Shown one piece after another: positions 1 through 10,700 of a stretch of 19,445 nucleotides of DNA. Position 1 is the first letter of the stretch. Every line of letters begins with the position of its first letter. Source of the stretch: Allomyces macrogynus ATCC 38327. Lineage: Eukaryota; Blastocladiomycota; Blastocladiomycetes; Blastocladiales; Blastocladiaceae. Where the stretch lies: NCBI GenBank assembly GCA_000151295.1, contig GG745399.1, positions 22,834-42,278 of the forward strand. Reading direction: 5' to 3'. Below the pieces are notes generated by a model that made no database searches, was not told where the DNA came from, and saw only the letters and a list, made by a program, of their open reading frames with translations. The translations under genes and the position numbers were made by a program.

Positions 1-3000
1 CCCTTAGTATTGCGTTGCGTCTCGCGAGCGCATCCTGGCACCTCGCTCACGCTGCTTGCCTGTATCCAGAAACGCCATGTCGGCGTGGCTCCCCATCGCC
101 AAGAACCGCTCGATGCCCGTATACTTCATGAACTCGGGCACCACCACGTTCCGCACCCCGTTCGACCGGTCGCTGATCCACTTGCAAGTCTCGTTCAACG
201 ACGGTACGTCGCCTCCACCCAGCGCCGACGCACGCAGCTTTCATCTTACCGCTGATTGTGTCATTCTCTTGGTAGAGATCATGGCGCTGCTCAACTATGC
301 GCTCCAAGAACTGCTCCACCGCCGCATCGCCATCGTCTACCAAGACGACTTGTTTGGCGGCACCTGTTTCGCGAACGCCATTGCCGCACTCAACCAAGTC
401 GGTCTTGCGCCGTGGGCCGTCGGTAAGTATCCGTCGAATGCGCAGAACGTGACCGCGGCGCTTGACGCACTGCTTCCCGCTGGCACGAAACCGCCACATG
501 TGGTGCTCGTGTGTGGTCTGGCGCCGCAAGCGGCCAGTACGTGCCGTCGTTTCTTTCTCGAGTGATTCCATCATCATCCTCGGTGTGGCCCTCACCGACG
601 TGATTGCTTTCCCCGTCAGTGGTTATTTCGGGCTATCACGACCGCACGTCGGTTCAGTCCGACTTCCTTCTTCTCTCGGTGGCCACAGTCCAGGAGGTGC
701 AAGACAGGCTCGGCCCAACCGGCAACTTTGCAATCATTTTCTTTGCGTCGTCCACGCCGGACCCGCACGACGTGTCTAATCCGCTCATGTACGTACGCGA
801 GTTGGAACACAAAGAATTGTATGCCGTTGCCGACCTGATCGGATTGCACTTGATGCTGTAGATCCAGGGCCCGGCAAGCGCTCGTCGCCTACAATTCGAG
901 TCTCGCGATGCCGCTGCATGGCCACGTATTGGGGTACACAGCCGGGCGGTTGCTGCACCAGGCGCTGCGTACGTTCGATATCTGTTGCCTGACCAGGCTC
1001 GCCGCCCCATGGTCCTCACCATTAAATGGCCCGCCTTCTCTCGCAGTGCGCATCGACGCGACCACGCCCATCACGACGACCACACTCTACGACATCTTCA
1101 TGTCGACCTCCATGTTCAACGTGGACGGCCTGCAAATCGGTCCCTACTCTGATATAGGCGCGACGGCCTGCAACCAAGGCCTGCGCACCGTCTGGATGGC
1201 GCAACTCACGGCCACGTCCTGGGTTGGGCTCCCGCGCAGCACGTTCTCGTGGACTGGGTGCCTCGCCGACGCGTCGGCTTTATCGTTGCCGATCCTGTGG
1301 GGCACGATGCTCTCGCAACAGGACCCCGTCGAGGTCGCGTTCCAGCAGGGTGTGCGCGCCGCATTCCAGTCGGGGATTCGCGGGACGGACGTGCGGTTGG
1401 TCGCAGGCGACGCGGCCGCGTTCCCAGCATGGATGGACGAGTACCAGCTGACGGGGCTCGTGGGTGTGACGAGCGATATGGTCGCGAATGCGACGCTCAA
1501 TTTACCGGCGCTCGTCGATTCACTTGGTGGGCGGCCGGTCGTCGGTGTGCTGTCGGGTGACGCGGCGTTTTACTCAAACGACTCGCACCACATGCTCCTG
1601 CCGCAACGCGCGTCGTATTTGACTGAGTTCTACGCAGTTTTGCAGACGGTGCTCGATACAGGTTTGTCGCACGTCGGGGTGCTGTGCATGCCCGACCTCG
1701 CTGCGACGAGAGCCTGCGACGATGCGACCATGGCGCTCAACGACATGAAAATGCGTCCCGCTTTCGTCGCGTCGGTTCAGGCCAGCACCTTTTCGTGGCC
1801 CGTCGTCGCGGACCTCCTCACGTCAACGCCACAGTTCGATGACGAGGCCGCCAACTTGCCCGCGCAGGCTATTCTGTTTGTCGGCCGCGACGCGACGGTG
1901 TTGCGGTACTTGCTCGATGTGTCGGCGCAACAGGGGTTTGCGGGCGTCGTGTGGGCTGTGGCGTCGTACGTCGTCGTACCAATTGCGGACCCGAGGTTGG
2001 TGAGAGTGGATGTGATCCCGCCGCGATCGACGTTGTACCAGGGGTTTTATGGGGCGCTCGACGCGGCTGGGGTCGCGACCAATTCGAGTAATGCGGCAGC
2101 GAATGCGGCGGCGCTGCAGGGGTACTTGACCGGGTCGATGATCATTTTGGTACGTTGCCCGCGAAGCCAGCTGTGATACGTCCATTTCCTCACGGTCACG
2201 GCCGATCTAGACGTCCAACAACTTGGCCTCACCGTACTCGGGCACCGAATTTGTGCGCAGCATGTACTTCACGATGCGCGTGACCGCGAACGAAGTCGAA
2301 ATTGGCCCATTCACCGATGCGTCCGAATGCGCGGGCGCGCACACATGCAAGGCGTGCCGGCACGGACAGAGCACCGTGTTTGTGACCCCGTTCAACGGCA
2401 CGGCCATCTCGCACCGGTTCGCTGGATGTGGGCCGACACCAGCAGCGCAGTCTCGCAATTGGCCGTCAACTTGCTTGATCCGGTCACAGTACGGCATCGA
2501 ATTGATTCGCGGCATCGATCGAGGAATGCGGGTCAGCGCGGTCGGCACGGTCGTGTCGCTCGGCGTATTGCTTGTGGTCATGGTCGTGGTGCTGGTGAGC
2601 GCCTACATGGCGATGTGGAACCGGCCGAGAAAGATGATCACGGACCGGTCGTCGGTGATTTTGGTGCGTCCGTCCATGGCCAACTATATTGCGCTGTTGA
2701 GCGTCGGCATGGACGCAGTTGAGCTGTCGTCGTTATTTCTGGTGCGTTGCGTAGTTCTCCCAACTCTTCTCCACCCACTGTAATCTCATGCTTCTCCCGT
2801 ACCTAGCCGTGGCAAATACCCTGGGTCTCGACGCTGTACGGCGGCACCATGGGCCTCTACCAGTCGACCGGCGCCGGGATCGCGTCCGTCGTCGCGGCCC
2901 TTATTTGGATCGCCTTTGCCGTCGTTTTCCTGAACAGAGCGATGCTGCAGTGCTTACAACGGCACGCACCGCTGCTGCTCGTGCTCGGCGCGTACTTGCT

Positions 3001-4762
3001 CCCACTAATCGGCAATATCGGATTGTTGCCCGTGGTCTCGGGCCTGTCGGCGCCGTTTCGCATCTCGTGCACGACCAGTGCGTGCTACGTGATGGGCGAC
3101 TGCAGCGGGTCCGCGTGGACGCTTGCGCATTGGGGGATGATTGTGGTCGCGGGGTTTTGCTTGCTGGTCTACCTGCCGCTGTACGTTCGGCCCTTTTTGC
3201 CAATTGCGACTGCAGTCACGCTCTCACTCATTTCTCGTGCCCTCTTTTTGTAGCGTGATCTACTTTTCGGCGCTCTGGCAAAAGCTGCAAGAGGACCTCG
3301 ACATGTTTGTGCGCACGTGGCTCTACGTGAGCCAAAACGTGGTCAAGGTGCTGTTATGCCTGCTCGCGTCGTTACTGCCCCGCGCGATATTCCCAGTGCT
3401 CGTCATCAACCTCGTCGCCACGGTCGTGCTAATTGCTGCGGTCGCTCGCCGCAACCCAACGCGGATTCCGTGGTACCCGATCATGAAACGTACGGCTCAT
3501 CTCGAATTTTGTGTGTGTGCGCGTCACTCACAGACACTCGGTCGTTCGTATAGTCTGCAGTCTGACGGCCGCGCTCGGGACGGCCGTAATCGCGCTTGTC
3601 ACGTTCGTCTACGATGTGGCCGACCCGCTAATCCCGACGGCAGCGCTCGCAATTCAGTGGATCGCAACCCTCTCGGCGGGCGCGATTGCGTTCCGGCGCC
3701 GGTTCGCGCGGATATTCTTGCCAACGCCGAGGCGACGCGACAAGATTTCGATGCTAGCCAAGCTGTTCCGCGTCGGGAGGCGATCGTACGTGCTGCAACT
3801 TTGGGTAGAATGCACGTGGATTGAACACTGACGGAGCCGTGGGTGGCGGTAGGCAAACGAGCTCGACCCCAACACACATTTCGGCGTCGGGGGAACACCT
3901 GACGTCGGCGCTGCCCAAGGTCCGTCCCCATTCACGCGCATTTCTTTCTACGAACCCTGACCTCTTTTCTCCACCCACACTTTCGACCTAGTTCTGGAAA
4001 CGCACCGTAACGCAATGGCTCGTGGACCTCGAATCCCGCCGGCACCTTTCCCCCGGCGACATGACCTGGCTGCTGCTCGACCTCGAAAAGCCCGTCGCCT
4101 CGCTCATCCACGACGTGACCATCGCCTCCCAGGGGGATCCCGACAAATTTGCCGACCTTCTGCTCCACCAACCCGTCGTGCACCTCATCCGCGCGCGAAT
4201 CCACGCGCGGGACCTTCTACCCTCTGGCCGCGCACCGCAGTTTTCCGCCGGGCAGCACCAAGGTTCGCCAAACTACGAGCTTGCGGCGGTCGAGAAGGGG
4301 GATTCCGGACCGTCGATGGCGGCGCCCGGATCGCCAAGAGTCCTCGCGACCGCAGCGGTGGCGATGCGTGCCGGAATTCGTGAGGAGAGCGAGGCCCCGT
4401 TGCCGTCGCCCGTGGCTGAAGGGATGGGGGACCGCGCACCGTTGGTGATAGGGAGCGGCGGGGTGTTAAGAGTCGAGCAGGCGACGCTCGTGGCGCATCG
4501 CACGGGGTTTGTTGGGAGCGGCGGGGTGTTGGGGATGGATCATGGGACGCTCGTGGCGAGTGGAATGCCGCTGAGGGTCAATGGCGAGGGGAAGGGGGTG
4601 GAGGGGGAGAACGGGGGACGGGTGGAGAGTGGTGCGTCGGTCCTGAACAATGCGCAAATGGAGAATGGTGCGTCGGTGGAGAATGGCGCGTCGCTTGGTG
4701 GGGATGGGGTCGAGGAGATTCTGGCGCGAAGATCGAGTAGGGGATCGGACAAGGACAGGTAG
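1..4762 (+). CDS. Receptor copy A: tandem PBP1-domain multi-pass membrane protein (5' partial)
   Basis: The left edge of the window cuts into the first PBP1 domain. Coding exons inferred by splicing and by comparison with copy C are: about 77-203 (left limit unclear), 276-536, 620-788, 862-968, 1047-2149, 2211-2741, 2807-3180, 3254-3489, 3554-3785, 3853-3919 and 3992-4762 (TAG stop). From the ATG at 77 this gives about 1325 residues. The order is: rest of PBP1 domain 1, PBP1 domain 2 (in exon 1047-2149), a Cys linker, about eight membrane helices (from about 2540 to 3700), a basic juxtamembrane stretch, the conserved cytosolic domain (3992 to about 4215) and a repeat-rich tail. Ten exons from 276 to 3919 have exactly the same lengths as in copy C, and every splice junction keeps the frame. 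A likely role is a cell-surface sensor of a small ligand; this follows from the PBP1 fold and is not shown here. Upstream of position 77 the reading frame disagrees with copy C by one base, so the copy may be damaged or may carry an extra intron there. Confidence 0.8.
4361..4405 (+). other. Conserved tail motif, copy A (AMxxGIREESEAPLP type)
   Basis: A 15-codon segment ending in REESEAPLP sits in the otherwise divergent low-complexity tail. It starts 123 codons after the last exon begins, exactly as in copy C, and is also readable in the pseudogene copy B (7001-7045). Conservation inside a fast-changing tail suggests a binding or modification motif. The function is unknown. Confidence 0.65.
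4451..4576 (+). repeat. Two-unit 63-nt in-frame tandem repeat in the tail of copy A
   Basis: Units 4451-4513 and 4514-4576 both begin GGGAGCGGCGGGGTGTT and both contain ACGCTCGTGGCG at the same offset. They encode two related 21-residue units (GSGGVL...TLVA). The repeat is in frame with the last exon. Copy B keeps a single degraded counterpart. Confidence 0.85.
4622..4693 (+). repeat. 18-nt (hexapeptide) tandem repeat, copy A C-terminus
   Basis: Four 18-nt units are in frame: VESGAS, VLNNAQ (diverged), MENGAS and VENGAS. Related hexapeptides end copy C (12928-12999), and a remnant ends copy B (about 7190-7228). This is therefore an ancestral repeat of the family that expands and diverges by unit. 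Confidence 0.8.
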
Positions 4763-5106
4763 AGAGGGTGGATGACTTGGAATCTATGTAGTTGCGGTTT
4801 TGGGATGTGTTTGTGTCGTGTGCGGACGGCGACTTTGGCGTCGTTCTTTATCGTTTTAGACTAGCAGTCAACGCCCAGGCGGCGTGTTGTCCTCGTCGGA
4901 GCTCTGATGCGCCGTCGGATCCGTGCTCCTTGTGTCCTTGAGTACACTCACACCCAAGTGGATGAACGCATGTCATCCGATGGCCGAGTTAAAAAACGCC
5001 AGCGGCCCCGGAAGTTTGCAAGCAACTATTAGCGACACAGCCGAGATCGAAAATGAAGCAAAGGCACCCGCGATCACGGCATGACGATAAACGACCATGA
5101 CTTCGA
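4763..5106. other. Intergenic stretch between copy A and pseudogene B
   Basis: This stretch of about 340 bases has no supported gene. It should hold the 3' UTR of copy A. No homology to the missing 5' part of copy B could be recognised by eye, so the truncation point of copy B lies close to 5107. Confidence 0.6.
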
Positions 5107-7252
5107 GTCGCCAAGAACTACTCGGTTCCCGTCCTCTTCATGACGACGGGCACGAGCAAGTTCCGCGACCCGTTCGACCCCGCGCTGATCCACCTGCAAG
5201 TCTTGTTCCGCGATGGTTCGTGCTTTGTTCTCCATCATCGGCAATAACTATCCCACTAATCGAAACGACGCGCTGATGCCGAATTCTTAGAGATTTTGGT
5301 GCACATCAACTACGCCCTCGGTGTGCTGCTCCATTGCTGCATCGCCATCGTTCACCAAGACGACTTGTTTGGTGAAGCGTGCATTGCCAATGCCGTGGCC
5401 GCGCTTGGGCAAGTCAGTCTCGCGCCATGGGCTGTTGGGAGATATCAACTTAACACGCAAAAAGTGACCGCGGTGGTCGATGCTCTGTCGCCCGTGGGCG
5501 CGAGACCGCTGCAGTCGGTCTTGCTCTGCTCCTTGGGCACGCAATCGGCCAGTACGTGCGCAACACGTTCAAGACCCAATTCTTTCTCTTCTCCACCCAC
5601 TCACTCTTGCGTCTCGTAATCACCTCGGGCTTCCACGCGCGCTCGATGGCACCGACCGCGTTCTTTCGTATTGCAGCGCCAAATCGTGACGCTCAGGCTG
5701 TACTTGGTCCCACGGGCAATTAAGACAGCATTTTCTCCACCTCGTCGACGCTCGACCCGCGCGACGCGTCGAACCCGCTCATGCACGTATACTGCCATGA
5801 AAGGCCGGTTGAGCATGCATTTGACTGACGTTGACTTATTTTGGGCTTGCCCAACCGTATAGCAGGAGAGCAAGGCAAACGCTTGCAGCCTACACCTCGA
5901 GTCTCGCAATACCACGTTTTGGGGGACATGGCGGGACGATTGATCCAAAAAGCACGATGTACGTTGTACTGATTCCTCCATTTCATCCACGTCGCTCAGC
6001 TGAGTCTAGTGTGGCTCATGTTGGCATTCTTAACAATAGTGCACATCGAATCGACCACACCCATCACTGCGACCATGCTCAACGACATCTTCATGACCAC
6101 CTCCATGTTCAACGTGGATGGTCTGCAAATCGGCCCATACCTCGACGAGCGCCTGATGGCCTGCAACCAAGGGCTCCACACCATCTGGATGGCACAACTC
6201 ACGGCCATGTCCTGGATTGGGCTCCTGCATGGCACCTTCTCGTGGACTAGTTGTTTCCCGCTTATCATCACTCTCACTTCCGATCCTTTGGGGTACAATG
6301 CTCTTGTAGCAGAATCTCTTCGAACTCAGGGTGTGCGCGTGGCATTCCAGGGGGTTGTGGGACCAAGATGAAACTGGTTGCCGGTGACGCTGCTGCGTTT
6401 CTGGAGTGGATGGACGAGTACCAGCTGACAGGGCTCATGGGCATGATGAATGGCATGGTCGCAAACACGCCCCTCACGCTGCTGACAGTCATTGATGCCC
6501 TTGGCAGCTGACCTGTCGTGGGTGCTCTCGGGCGACGCAGTGTTCTACTCGACGGCGCAACAAAATTCGACGTCGGGCGAGCACTTCACGTCGGCACTGT
6601 CCTCCGCTTTTCTACCGACCTGACTGATCCTCTCCACCATGTCTGGAAACGCATTGTGACCAAGTGGCTCGTCGACCTCGAAATGCGCTGGCACTTGTCT
6701 TCTGGCGACATGACGCGGCTCCTGCTCGACCTCGAAAAGCCCGTCTCGCCGCTCATCCATGACGTGACCATCGCTGCGCAAGGTGACCCGGACCGGTTCG
6801 CGGACCTGCTATTGTACCAACCCGTCGTGCACCTGATCCGCGCCCGCATTCTCGCACGAGACTTGCCCCCCGGCCGCGCGCCGCGACTTTCCGACCGCAG
6901 TGCCAGTGCCGGCCGCCATCACGGGCCGCTGAACTACGAGCTCGTGGCGGTCGAGAGCGGGGCTGGTACAGTGCAGGAACCAACCGCGTCGGCGGCCATG
7001 GCCATGCACGCTGGGATTTTCGAAGAGAGCGAGGCGCCGTTGCCGTCACTCGTGGCCAGAGCCGCACCCCGCACGACCGTGACGTCGGGGGAGGCCTGCT
7101 GCTTGTTGGGAGCTGGGCACTGGTGGTGGAGCACGGGGCACGGGACGTTGGTGGCGCATCGCGCGCCGGTAGGGGAGGAGAGGAACGTGGTGTAGAATGA
7201 TGGTGCACCGGTGGGGAATGGCGCGTCGGGTGAGGGTGAGGATGGGGGGTGA
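5107..7252 (+). pseudogene. Receptor copy B: 5'-truncated, internally deleted pseudogene
   Basis: Homology to copies A and C begins at about 5107, inside PBP1 domain 1; the signal peptide and N-terminal part are absent. Recognisable exon remnants are 5107-5215, 5291-5551 (261 nt, as in A and C), 5617-5782, 5863-5958, 6040-6552 fused to the penultimate-exon sequence, and about 6651-7252. The lesions are many. The splice acceptor before 5617 reads CG instead of AG. An in-frame TAA lies at 5721. The donor after 5782 is GC. An 11-nt deletion shifts the frame near 5906. Frameshifts follow between about 6250 and 6370, then a TGA at 6369. A deletion joins PBP1 domain 2 directly to the cytosolic part, removing all membrane helices. 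The last intron has lost both its donor and its acceptor. A TAG at 7193 stands where copy A has GAG, and the frame would otherwise continue to the TGA at 7250. The remaining open reading of the cytosolic domain (6518-7195) is unlikely to be a functional gene. Confidence 0.9.
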
Positions 7253-7742
7253 AGTTTGGGATGGTGTTTGGTCAGGACAGTAAGTGGACTGGAATTAAAT
7301 GAATACGCGGGTGTGCTGAGAAAGAATGATTGACGGATCGCCGTGCTCGATTCTGGTCAGAGTCCGCTTCGCAAGCTAGAGCGCGTTCTTGTCATTGCCG
7401 TCAATCATGACAGGAGGGTCCTCGCTCCATTGGCATCGCAATGACACGAAAGAGGATCCGATCAAGGGGGAGACAGGAAGTCGGGAGTGACGGACGCGGT
7501 CACGTTTGCTCGCATCTTGCCGCCTCTTGATTTGTGCAAACCACACCACATGCTGCGCCGCCTCGTCGCTGCTGTGCCGGCGCTGGCGATGGTGGTCCGC
7601 GACGTGACCGCGCCCATGCTTTCCAACCACATGCAGACTGGTCCAAATCGCGCGCCAGCCTGTATTGCAACCTCGATGATGCAAGGCCTGCTCATGCCTT
7701 GACGCTCGCATCAAGCATCAGCACACCACGGTCACCCCGAGT
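7253..7742. other. Intergenic stretch upstream of copy C
   Basis: This stretch of about 490 bases has no convincing gene. A 71-codon open frame at 7487-7702 shows no family resemblance and no matching splice or domain signal. The region probably holds the promoter and 5' UTR of copy C, and perhaps an unrecognised first exon. No clear TATA element was seen. Confidence 0.5.
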
Positions 7743-10700
7743 GTGCTTCAACACAGCGTGATCAATTCCAATCGGTCAGGACCGCCCTCCTCGGCCATGT
7801 ATCCAGCTCGCCCGTTTCTTTCGCTCCCGTTCACGACGAAGCGCGCTCGCCAAATATGCACGGGAGCCCACTCCGGCATGGCAAACAGCGCACTGGCTTA
7901 CTTTGCCCTCCCATCACGATTTCCGCCCGCATGCTGCATTGCACCCAGCCAAATACTCTCTTTCGGCGCTCCGCCACTTGTCCACCAGCAGCACGGCGCC
8001 GGCCGGCCGTTTCTCGGCCTGCCCGCATCGTGGCAAGCATGGCCAGGGCTGATCTTGCTGGCGTTGCTTCTCGTCATGCCGACACATTTTGCACGCGCCG
8101 AGCTTGTTTTTGGCTCGTCATCCGATTTGAGGTTCGCATCGCTATGTCCGTCTTGGAGACACTCGCTTCAATTCACTGGTCTCAACCAATCACAATGGCA
8201 TTTTGGCATGGTCATCTGCATCTTTAGCACGTCCTCGGCCATCATGAACAGATTCATCCACGACGGCATTCGCGCTGCGTTTCGCGAAATCAATGTCGCG
8301 GGCGGTGTGCGCGGCCAGAATTTGACTTTTATTTCCCTGGACGACGGGTACAATCCGACGCGGTCGCTGCAAAACACGTTGACTCTGCTGCAAAACTACT
8401 CGCTTGTCGGTATCTTGTCGCCGTCCGGATCGTGCGTGGCCATTTCGGCTCGCGTTCAACTCGTCGCATTGCATCCTGACCTGTTCCCTGTCCTCACCCA
8501 CAGCAACTCAATGTCGGCGTGGCTGCCCGTGGCCAAAAACTACTCGATGCCCGTCTACTTCATGAACTCGGGCAACAGCATCTTCCGCACCCCGTTTGAC
8601 CGCTCGATTGTGCATTTGCAGGTTGGCAACAACGACGGTGCGCCTGAAATTTGCCCACCGCGTCATGTCTGTCATGCTGCACGACTAAAGTCGGTCAATA
8701 GAGGTCATGGCGCACATCTACTACGCGCTCAAGGTGCTGCTTCATCGCCGCATCGCCATCGTCTACCAGGACGACCTGTTTGGCGGCGGCTGTTTTGGCA
8801 ACGCCATCGCTGCCCTGAACCACGTCGGCCTGGCGCCATGGGCCGTCGGAAAGTACCCATCGAATGCGCAAAACGTGACCGCGGTCGTGGACGCGCTGCT
8901 GCCCGTTGGCACAAAACCGCCGCAGTCGGTCGTGATGTGCGGACTCGCGAGGCAGGCCTCGTGTGCGTACTGCCGACTCCGTCTTCTTCCTTTGTTGGCA
9001 CCATTTCCCTCACCTTGAATGCGGTGGATATGTAGTGACAATTTCCGGCTTTCGTGCACGCTCATCGGCATCGACCGCATTTTTCCTGCTCTCGACCGCC
9101 ACGATCCAGGAGATGCAGGCGGCTCTCGGTCCAACGGGCAACTTTGCGAATATCTACTTCACGTCGTCGGCACCCAACCCACACGATACGTCGAACCCGC
9201 TCATGTACGCTACATCGCAATCGGTCTTCTCTGATTTCGCCTGACCACTGTGCTCGTACGTGGCTTGCTTGTAGATCCAGGGTCCGGCAAGCGCTCGTGG
9301 CCTACAATGCGAGCCTCACTCTGCCGTTGCACGGTCACGTCTTGGGGTACACGGCCGGGCGACTTCTGCATCAAGCGCTTCGTACGTTAGTTCTTGAGCG
9401 ATATGTGAATCGTTCCGATCGACGTGCTCATCAGTTCACCTTTCATACCGCTCTCCGCCAGAGCGAATCGACATGAGCGTGCCGGTTACGCCCGCTGCGC
9501 TCAACGAAATTTTCATGACCACGTCCATGTTTAACGTGGATGGCCTGCAAATCGGCCCTTACCTCGACTCGGGCCCGACTGCGTGCAATCAAGGCCTGCG
9601 CACCGTCTGGATGGCGCAACTCACGGCCACGTCCTGGGTTGGTCTCCCGCACGGCACTTTCTCTTGGACCGGGTGCCTAGCCGACGCATCATCGCTGTCT
9701 TTGCCGATTCTGTGGGGCACGCTGCTTTCGCAGCAGGACATGATCGAGCTGGCGTTTCAGCAGGGCGTGCGTGCCGCGTTCCAGTCGGGAGTGCGCGGAA
9801 CAGACGTGCAGCTGGTCACAGTCGATGCGGCGGCGGACCCAGCCTGGATGGGCGAGGACCATCTGACGGGTCTAGTGGGTGTGACCCGAGCCATGATTTC
9901 GGAGCCGACACTCACCGTACCAAAACTCGTCGACGCGCTCGGCGGCCGGCCCGTCGTCGGTGTTCTCTCGGGCGACGCGGCGTTTTACTCGAACGAATCG
10001 CACCACGCGCTCTTGCCGCAGCGCGCATCGTTCTTGACCGAGCTTTACGCGGTCTTGCAGACGGTACTCGACATGAGCCTCGCACGAGTCGGCGTTTTAT
10101 GCTATTCTGACCTAGCTGCGACAAGAGCCTGCGACGATGCGGTGACGGCGCTCACCGACATGAAAATGCGCCCGACATTTGTGGCCTCGGTTCGGGCGAG
10201 CGACTTGGCGTGGCCAACCATGGCGCAACTTCTGGGTTCGACACCGCAATTTGACGACGAGGCTGCCAACCTGCCAGCCCAGGCCGTCGTGTTTGTCGGC
10301 CGCGACGCGGATGTGTTGCGGTACCTTCTCGAGGTGTCGGCGCGGCACGGGTTCACGAATGTCGTGTGGGCGGTCGCATCGTACATGGATGCTCCCATCA
10401 CGGACCCAAGACTGATCCGCAGCAACGTGATCCCGCCGCGGTCAGCGCAGTTCAGGGGGTTCTACACTGCGCTCGATGCGGCCGGGGTCGTGACCAACTC
10501 GAGCAACGCGGCTGTCAATGCCGCCGCCGTGCAGGGGTTCTTGACCGGGTCGATGATCATCTTGGTACGGTTTGAGCAGCACCGGCTGTGCTGACGAACG
10601 TGCACCGAGTCTTGATTCATGTCTTCCTCCATCGACAGACCTCCAACAACCTTGCCTCGCCATACTCGGGCACCGACTTTATCCGCAGCATCTATTTCAC

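Noticed and set aside
6518..7195. A 225-codon open frame in copy B as an independent functional gene.
   Set aside because: Its first part is translated in a frame that differs from the parental exons and reads through a dead intron. Only the cytosolic-domain remnant is homologous, and it ends in a TAG that replaces a Glu codon.
7487..7702. Open frame of 71 codons upstream of copy C as a small gene or first exon.
   Set aside because: No domain, no homologous counterpart near copies A or B, and no splice site joining it naturally to the 7743 frame. Kept as intergenic.
204..8227. Introns 204-275, 969-1046 and 8132-8227 are multiples of three and lack in-frame stops, so they might be retained coding sequence.
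   Set aside because: The orthologous introns 8638-8701 and 9382-9461 in copy C break the frame, and removing each segment restores the conserved protein alignment. The third has clear splice sites and its removal restores a standard PBP1 N-terminus.
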